13,095 nucleotides of DNA from Bacteroidales bacterium (lineage in GTDB: Bacteria > Bacteroidota > Bacteroidia > Bacteroidales > VadinHA17). The translations under genes were made by a program, and so were the position numbers. Each line of letters starts with the position of its first letter. Position 1 is the first letter of the stretch. Where the stretch lies: contig JAAZAP010000082.1 of assembly GCA_012514255.1 (NCBI GenBank), positions 1 to 13,095 of the forward strand, in the 5' to 3' direction. The notes beneath the pieces were generated by a model. That model was not told the DNA's origin. It searched no databases and was given only the letters and a program-made list of their open reading frames with translations. Below are positions 9,807 through 13,095 of this stretch, one piece after another.

Positions 9807-12800
9807 TCAGACGACTGAAGGGGCTGTCGTCTGCCCGCCTTCATTCAGAGAGGCCAGTCTGGCCTTTGCCTCCTCAATAATACCGTCATCAGGGATGGTA
9901 TAGTAATCTATCAGGCTTTGAAGCGTTGCCCTGGCCTGAAAGGTATCACCCTTACGAATGGCTATTTCAGAAAGCAGAAGGAAGGTCTTACCTGTCCAGT
10001 AAGCATGTGGCGAACTCATCTCCACCATCTGATTGGCCTCTTTCTCGGCACCGTCAATATCACCCGCTATCCACAACAACTCGGCAACACGGTATTTTGA
10101 CTCGGCACCGTATGCTGTGGAAACCTCATGAGCTACCCTGCTATAATCATCCAGTGCATCATCATTGTTGCCAAGACGCTGGTTGGCTTTTGCGGTGAGG
10201 AAGGTGGCTTCACGCGCCAGCTCCTCCGTCAGCTTCTCCGAACCAAGGACCAGCTCTGCTGAAGAGATCACCTTCTCATCATCCTCCATGACCGAGGCAG
10301 ACCGCATCATGCCCAGGTAGCCGAAGAGACGGTTGTCGGCACTGGAAGCCTCCCTGCCAAGCCTCTCGTATAACGTCCACGCTCTGCTGTAATCAGCCTT
10401 GCCATAGGTGATGGACGCAGCGCCTAGCAACGATTGTTCCATGAACTGGTTGTTACCCACACTGATCACCTTCAGGTAGAGATCGAGTGCTTCATCAACA
10501 TTGCCTGCCCTGTTCTGACAGTCGGCGAGATAGAACCTGGCATTGGTGGCAAAACTGCCCGATGGAAACTCCCTCAGATAGTTCCTGAATATCTCCGATG
10601 ATCTTTCACAATTGCCTTTGATATACTGATTCTCGCCTGCAATATATGTCATTGAATCGCGGGTGGTGGCCTCAATGTCACCCAGCCCTTCAATGTTTTT
10701 CATGTAGGCAAAGTATGACTCCACATCGTCCATGTCAGTATAGGCATTCCGAAGACCGTTGACGGCATTTCGTGCCTCGGGGGTGTTCCTGTAGTTCTCA
10801 ATTACCTTCTTGAACTGAGCAATGGCTTTCTCATTCTCCCCGGAATTGTAATATATGAGACCCAGCTGCACTATTGCTGGCGGAACAAACTGGCTGTTGG
10901 TATGCCAGGCAATGATATTCGTAAAGTCAGCTTCTCCCCGCGTGGGCTGATCCACTGCCACGTATGCCCTTCCCCTCTCGAAGAGGGCATTTGGGACGTA
11001 AGCCGACTTTGGGTGGCCGGTGATCAGACCGGTAAGGGTATTGATCTTGGCTTGATTGTCATTGCTCAGCCCCTGAGCGAATCCCTTCTGGAACATTGCA
11101 TAGTCAGCATCGATCCGGGCATAGTTAATCACCTTGTCGTAATAGGCTATTGCTGACGGGTAGTCAGCCCTTATATAGTAACAGTCTGCAATCCTGTTGC
11201 GGGCATCCACGGTAATATCAGGCCTGGTCCGTGCGTCAACACTGTTGTTGAAGGCCATGAAGTAAGGCAGGGCCCTGGCATATTCGCCTTCATTGTAAAA
11301 CACATAGCCCAGGTTGTAATCAATCAGCTCATGCTCAGGCATCGAGGAAGCGTTGGGAAGAGCCCTGAAATTCTCCCAGTCACTGACAGCGGCATCATTC
11401 CTGCCAAGCCGGTAGTTGGCCTCTCCTCTCCAATAGAGAGCCTGTGCCATCAACGCGGGATTCATCTCCTTGTAGAGGAGAGACTTGTCAAACAGAGTGA
11501 CAGCATCAGCATACTGCTTATTGCGGAACTGCTCAATCCCCCTGTAATAAGCTACCTTCTGATAAGCCTCCCTGAGCCTGTTGTCCTTGCTGCTGATCTT
11601 TTCCAGTGAGTTGAGGGCTGCCTGGTAATTCTTCATCCTCATATATGCCGAGATCAGATAATCATAAGCCTCAGATACATTCTCTGAGGATGGATATCGC
11701 TGGATGTAGTTATGGAGGGCATCTATACCCTCACCGAAGGGTGCATATGAGTTTTCATATGCCAGCTTGGCAAAGTTAAAGAGAGCCTCCTCCTCCACCT
11801 CCGGATCAAAACTCATTCCTGAAGCAGCCGAAAAGGCCATCTGGGCTTTTTTCTTGTCACCTGACTGCAGATAACATGACCCGAGCATGAAATAGGCATT
11901 CTGAGTAAGGATATCACTGCGCCCCACCACCTGGTTAAACAGCCTGGTGGCCTGATCAATAGCCCCGGTCTGGTAATAGCTGAAGGCCAGCTCATATTTG
12001 TCGTTCCTGTCGCTCAGTTTGGTTCCCTTGATAAAATTCTCGAGATATGGGATGGCTTCGGCATAGTTTCCCTTCTGAAAGTGAGCATCGCCGATAAAGC
12101 GGTAAAGCTCAGTCTCACGTGTCTTTCCGGCCTGGTCTATCAGTGCAGGCGCCATCTCCAGGATGCCGTCATAGTTCTTGTCAATGTAATATATCTGGGT
12201 TATGTAAAAAGGCACTATACTTCCAAAGGTCTCATCTCCCCTGAGCCTCTCAAAACCCTCCAGGGCAGTGCCGTAAAAACCATTCTCATAGGCAATGGCT
12301 GAGTAGTAATAGATGGCTGGTGGAGTATAATCAGTGTCTACATCCTTCAGTTCTGAGAAAAACATCTGGGCTCGCTTTGTGTCTCCTCTCCTGTAATGAG
12401 AATAGCCAAGCTTGAAGAGAAACTCCGGGAGCTCTTTTTCCGAAAGAATGTACCGGTCAGTCTGCTCAAACCACTCAATGGCACATGTATAATTACGCTT
12501 CTGGTAACAGTAACGACCCGATTCGAACCTTGCCTGGTTCAGCATGGGACTCTCTCCATTGCCATTTATGAAACTCTCCATCCTGAATTCGGCATCGGGG
12601 CTCATGAGCCACATAGAAGCCAGGGCAGCATGATACTCCACATCAGCCCTAGTTATCTTATCCGCCTCCCTGTCACTCTCAAGCCACTTGTCAAACAGTG
12701 TGATGGCTGTCGCATATTTGGCCTTGGAGAACATCTCATACCCCCTGTTCAGAATGGAGGTCATCTCTTCCCCGGAGAAGGAGACCTGCCCCCTTACTCC

Positions 12801-12854
12801 GGCTCCTGCCGCAATAAGAGAGACCACCATAACCATCAGTATCTTCCTGTTCAT
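9807..12854 (-). CDS. Large exported tetratricopeptide-repeat (TPR) protein
   Basis: This 1015-residue protein has a signal peptide (MNRKILMVMVVSLIAAGAG, cleavage near VRGQ, about residue 22), so it should be periplasmic or attached to the outer membrane. No lipobox cysteine is evident. Almost the whole mature chain consists of degenerate TPR helical pairs. Clear units include ELYRFIGDAHFQKGNYAEAI (249-268), ALYWRGEANYRLGRNDAAV (472-490), YNLGYVFYNEGEYARALPYF (513-532) and IVQLGLIYYNSGENEKAIAQF (661-681). The spacing and FPSGSFATNARFYLADC-like segments (about 763-779) recall the TPRs of CpoB/YbgF and BamD. No catalytic domain or transmembrane helix follows the signal. TPR arrays bind other proteins, so a scaffold role in the envelope is likely; the obvious partner is the barrel encoded 34 nt downstream. 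The ATG at 12854 is preceded by AGGA (12862-12865) with 7-nt spacing. The protein family (TPR, exported) is secure; the job is not known. Confidence 0.9.
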   Translation of the reverse strand: MNRKILMVMVVSLIAAGAGVRGQVSFSGEEMTSILNRGYEMFSKAKYATAITLFDKWLESDREADKITRADVEYHAALASMWLMSPDAEFRMESFINGNGESPMLNQARFESGRYCYQKRNYTCAIEWFEQTDRYILSEKELPEFLFKLGYSHYRRGDTKRAQMFFSELKDVDTDYTPPAIYYYSAIAYENGFYGTALEGFERLRGDETFGSIVPFYITQIYYIDKNYDGILEMAPALIDQAGKTRETELYRFIGDAHFQKGNYAEAIPYLENFIKGTKLSDRNDKYELAFSYYQTGAIDQATRLFNQVVGRSDILTQNAYFMLGSCYLQSGDKKKAQMAFSAASGMSFDPEVEEEALFNFAKLAYENSYAPFGEGIDALHNYIQRYPSSENVSEAYDYLISAYMRMKNYQAALNSLEKISSKDNRLREAYQKVAYYRGIEQFRNKQYADAVTLFDKSLLYKEMNPALMAQALYWRGEANYRLGRNDAAVSDWENFRALPNASSMPEHELIDYNLGYVFYNEGEYARALPYFMAFNNSVDARTRPDITVDARNRIADCYYIRADYPSAIAYYDKVINYARIDADYAMFQKGFAQGLSNDNQAKINTLTGLITGHPKSAYVPNALFERGRAYVAVDQPTRGEADFTNIIAWHTNSQFVPPAIVQLGLIYYNSGENEKAIAQFKKVIENYRNTPEARNAVNGLRNAYTDMDDVESYFAYMKNIEGLGDIEATTRDSMTYIAGENQYIKGNCERSSEIFRNYLREFPSGSFATNARFYLADCQNRAGNVDEALDLYLKVISVGNNQFMEQSLLGAASITYGKADYSRAWTLYERLGREASSADNRLFGYLGMMRSASVMEDDEKVISSAELVLGSEKLTEELAREATFLTAKANQRLGNNDDALDDYSRVAHEVSTAYGAESKYRVAELLWIAGDIDGAEKEANQMVEMSSPHAYWTGKTFLLLSEIAIRKGDTFQARATLQSLIDYYTIPDDGIIEEAKARLASLNEGGQTTAPSVV

Positions 12855-12893
12855 AACTTTATCCTTTGCTGAGCATTTCTCAAAAGAGATACG

Positions 12894-12914
12894 CCTGCAG
12901 ACATGACCTGCAGG
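12894..12914. repeat. Inverted repeat / hairpin with CTGCAG cores upstream of the TPR gene
   Basis: CCTGCAG (12894-12900) and CTGCAGG (12908-12914) are perfect complements around a 7-nt loop, giving a possible 7-bp hairpin. The right arm is also part of a 10-bp perfect palindrome, ACCTGCAGGT (12906-12915). In the - strand transcript the hairpin lies about 40 nt before the TPR start codon. It could be an operator, a leader hairpin or a weak terminator of something further upstream; it is not followed by a clean U-tract (CGTATCTCTTTT). Confidence 0.4.
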
Positions 12915-12922
12915 TAATTAAT

Positions 12923-12964
12923 TTATTCACAATATCTTGCGCAGATTTTCCGGCGCAGTTTCAT
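12923..12964 (-). other. Possible 13-residue leader frame (MKLRRKICARYCE)
   Basis: On the - strand an ATG at 12964 opens a 13-codon frame ending in TAA, rich in Lys/Arg and with two cysteines. Its start overlaps, as TAATG, the stop of a five-codon TTG frame. That TTG lies 8 nt after an AGGAGG (12990-12995). Both precede the TPR gene. A strong Shine-Dalgarno sequence with coupled tiny frames can indicate a leader peptide, but sequences this short arise often by chance. It is not called as a gene. Confidence 0.15.
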
Positions 12965-13095
12965 TAGTCGTAAAAATACAACTATAATACCTCCTGAAAT
13001 CCGGTTTATATTTCATTTTATCAACAGTAAGGCTGCTGATTGTTAATTCTTTTTTATTTTGCACAAAAACCGTTCCGAATGGAAGAGACCACTCC

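Larger units (their letters stand above)
12855..13095. other. AT-rich non-coding region upstream of the TPR gene
   Basis: No convincing gene was found in these 241 nt on either strand. The region should hold the promoter of the TPR-barrel pair on the - strand, but no exact TAnnTTTG box is present. Near-matches with one change occur on that strand (TATAGTTG, TATTTTTA, around 12970-12990). It also contains the palindrome at 12894-12914, two GCGCAG direct repeats 14 nt apart (12939-12944 and 12953-12958), and AGGAGG on the - strand (12990-12995). An ATG at 13079 on the + strand has only five codons before the edge, so nothing can be said about it. Confidence 0.5.

Noticed and set aside
9773..9844. 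Upstream start (9844) for the barrel gene, overlapping the TPR gene by 38 nt
   Set aside because: The extra 24 residues are polar and precede a complete signal peptide beginning at 9772, so the longer start is unlikely.
12396..12872. 158-codon open frame on the + strand opposite the TPR gene
   Set aside because: It lies antisense to the well-supported TPR coding sequence and shows no recognisable domain; it is a by-product of the codon use of the real gene.
13040..13081. Possible promoter (TTG ... TATTTTG) and ATG start at 13079 on the + strand
   Set aside because: The spacing between the two elements is about 12 nt, too short for the Bacteroidota pattern, and only five codons are visible before the window ends.

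Overview
The window looks like chromosomal DNA of a member of Bacteroidota, probably Bacteroidales or a close relative. Three things suggest this. The GyrB is about 660 residues and lacks the long C-terminal-half insertion of enterobacterial GyrB. The sequence upstream of gyrB carries an exact TAnnTTTG (-7) promoter box of the Bacteroidota type. A very long secreted TPR protein sits next to a beta-barrel outer-membrane protein, an architecture I associate with this phylum. The genus cannot be read from the window. Base composition appears even across the genes, and there are no insertion sequences, integrases, tRNAs, rRNAs or CRISPR arrays.

Left part (1-5172, + strand): a tripartite RND efflux operon. 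It contains the C-terminal part of a periplasmic adaptor (cut by the window edge), a complete inner-membrane RND permease and a complete TolC-family outer-membrane factor. The genes are tightly packed: a 41-nt gap with a strong Shine-Dalgarno sequence, then an 8-nt overlap. Together they would form a proton-driven pump spanning both membranes; the substrate cannot be predicted.

Middle (5173-7921, - strand): a DedA-family membrane protein converges on the efflux operon across a 66-nt gap. It lies 70 nt downstream of gyrB. The gyrB-dedA spacer holds a C7 run and a short tandem heptanucleotide repeat that runs up to the gyrB stop codon.

Right part (8078-12854, - strand): a two-gene cluster 156 nt upstream of gyrB and in the same direction. 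The first gene encodes a 1015-residue exported TPR protein. The second, 34 nt downstream, encodes a 564-residue predicted outer-membrane beta-barrel. Their function is unknown. A periplasmic TPR scaffold paired with an outer-membrane barrel is reminiscent of polymer-export modules (AlgK/AlgE, PelB, PgaA, BcsC), but that is analogy only. This pair is the least explained part of the window. The last 241 nt (12855-13095) are AT-rich and non-coding as far as I can tell. They contain a PstI-type palindrome/hairpin and, on the - strand, a strong Shine-Dalgarno sequence with two tiny overlapping reading frames.

Most of the window is ordinary housekeeping and envelope biology. I found no clear new defence, mobile or RNA system.
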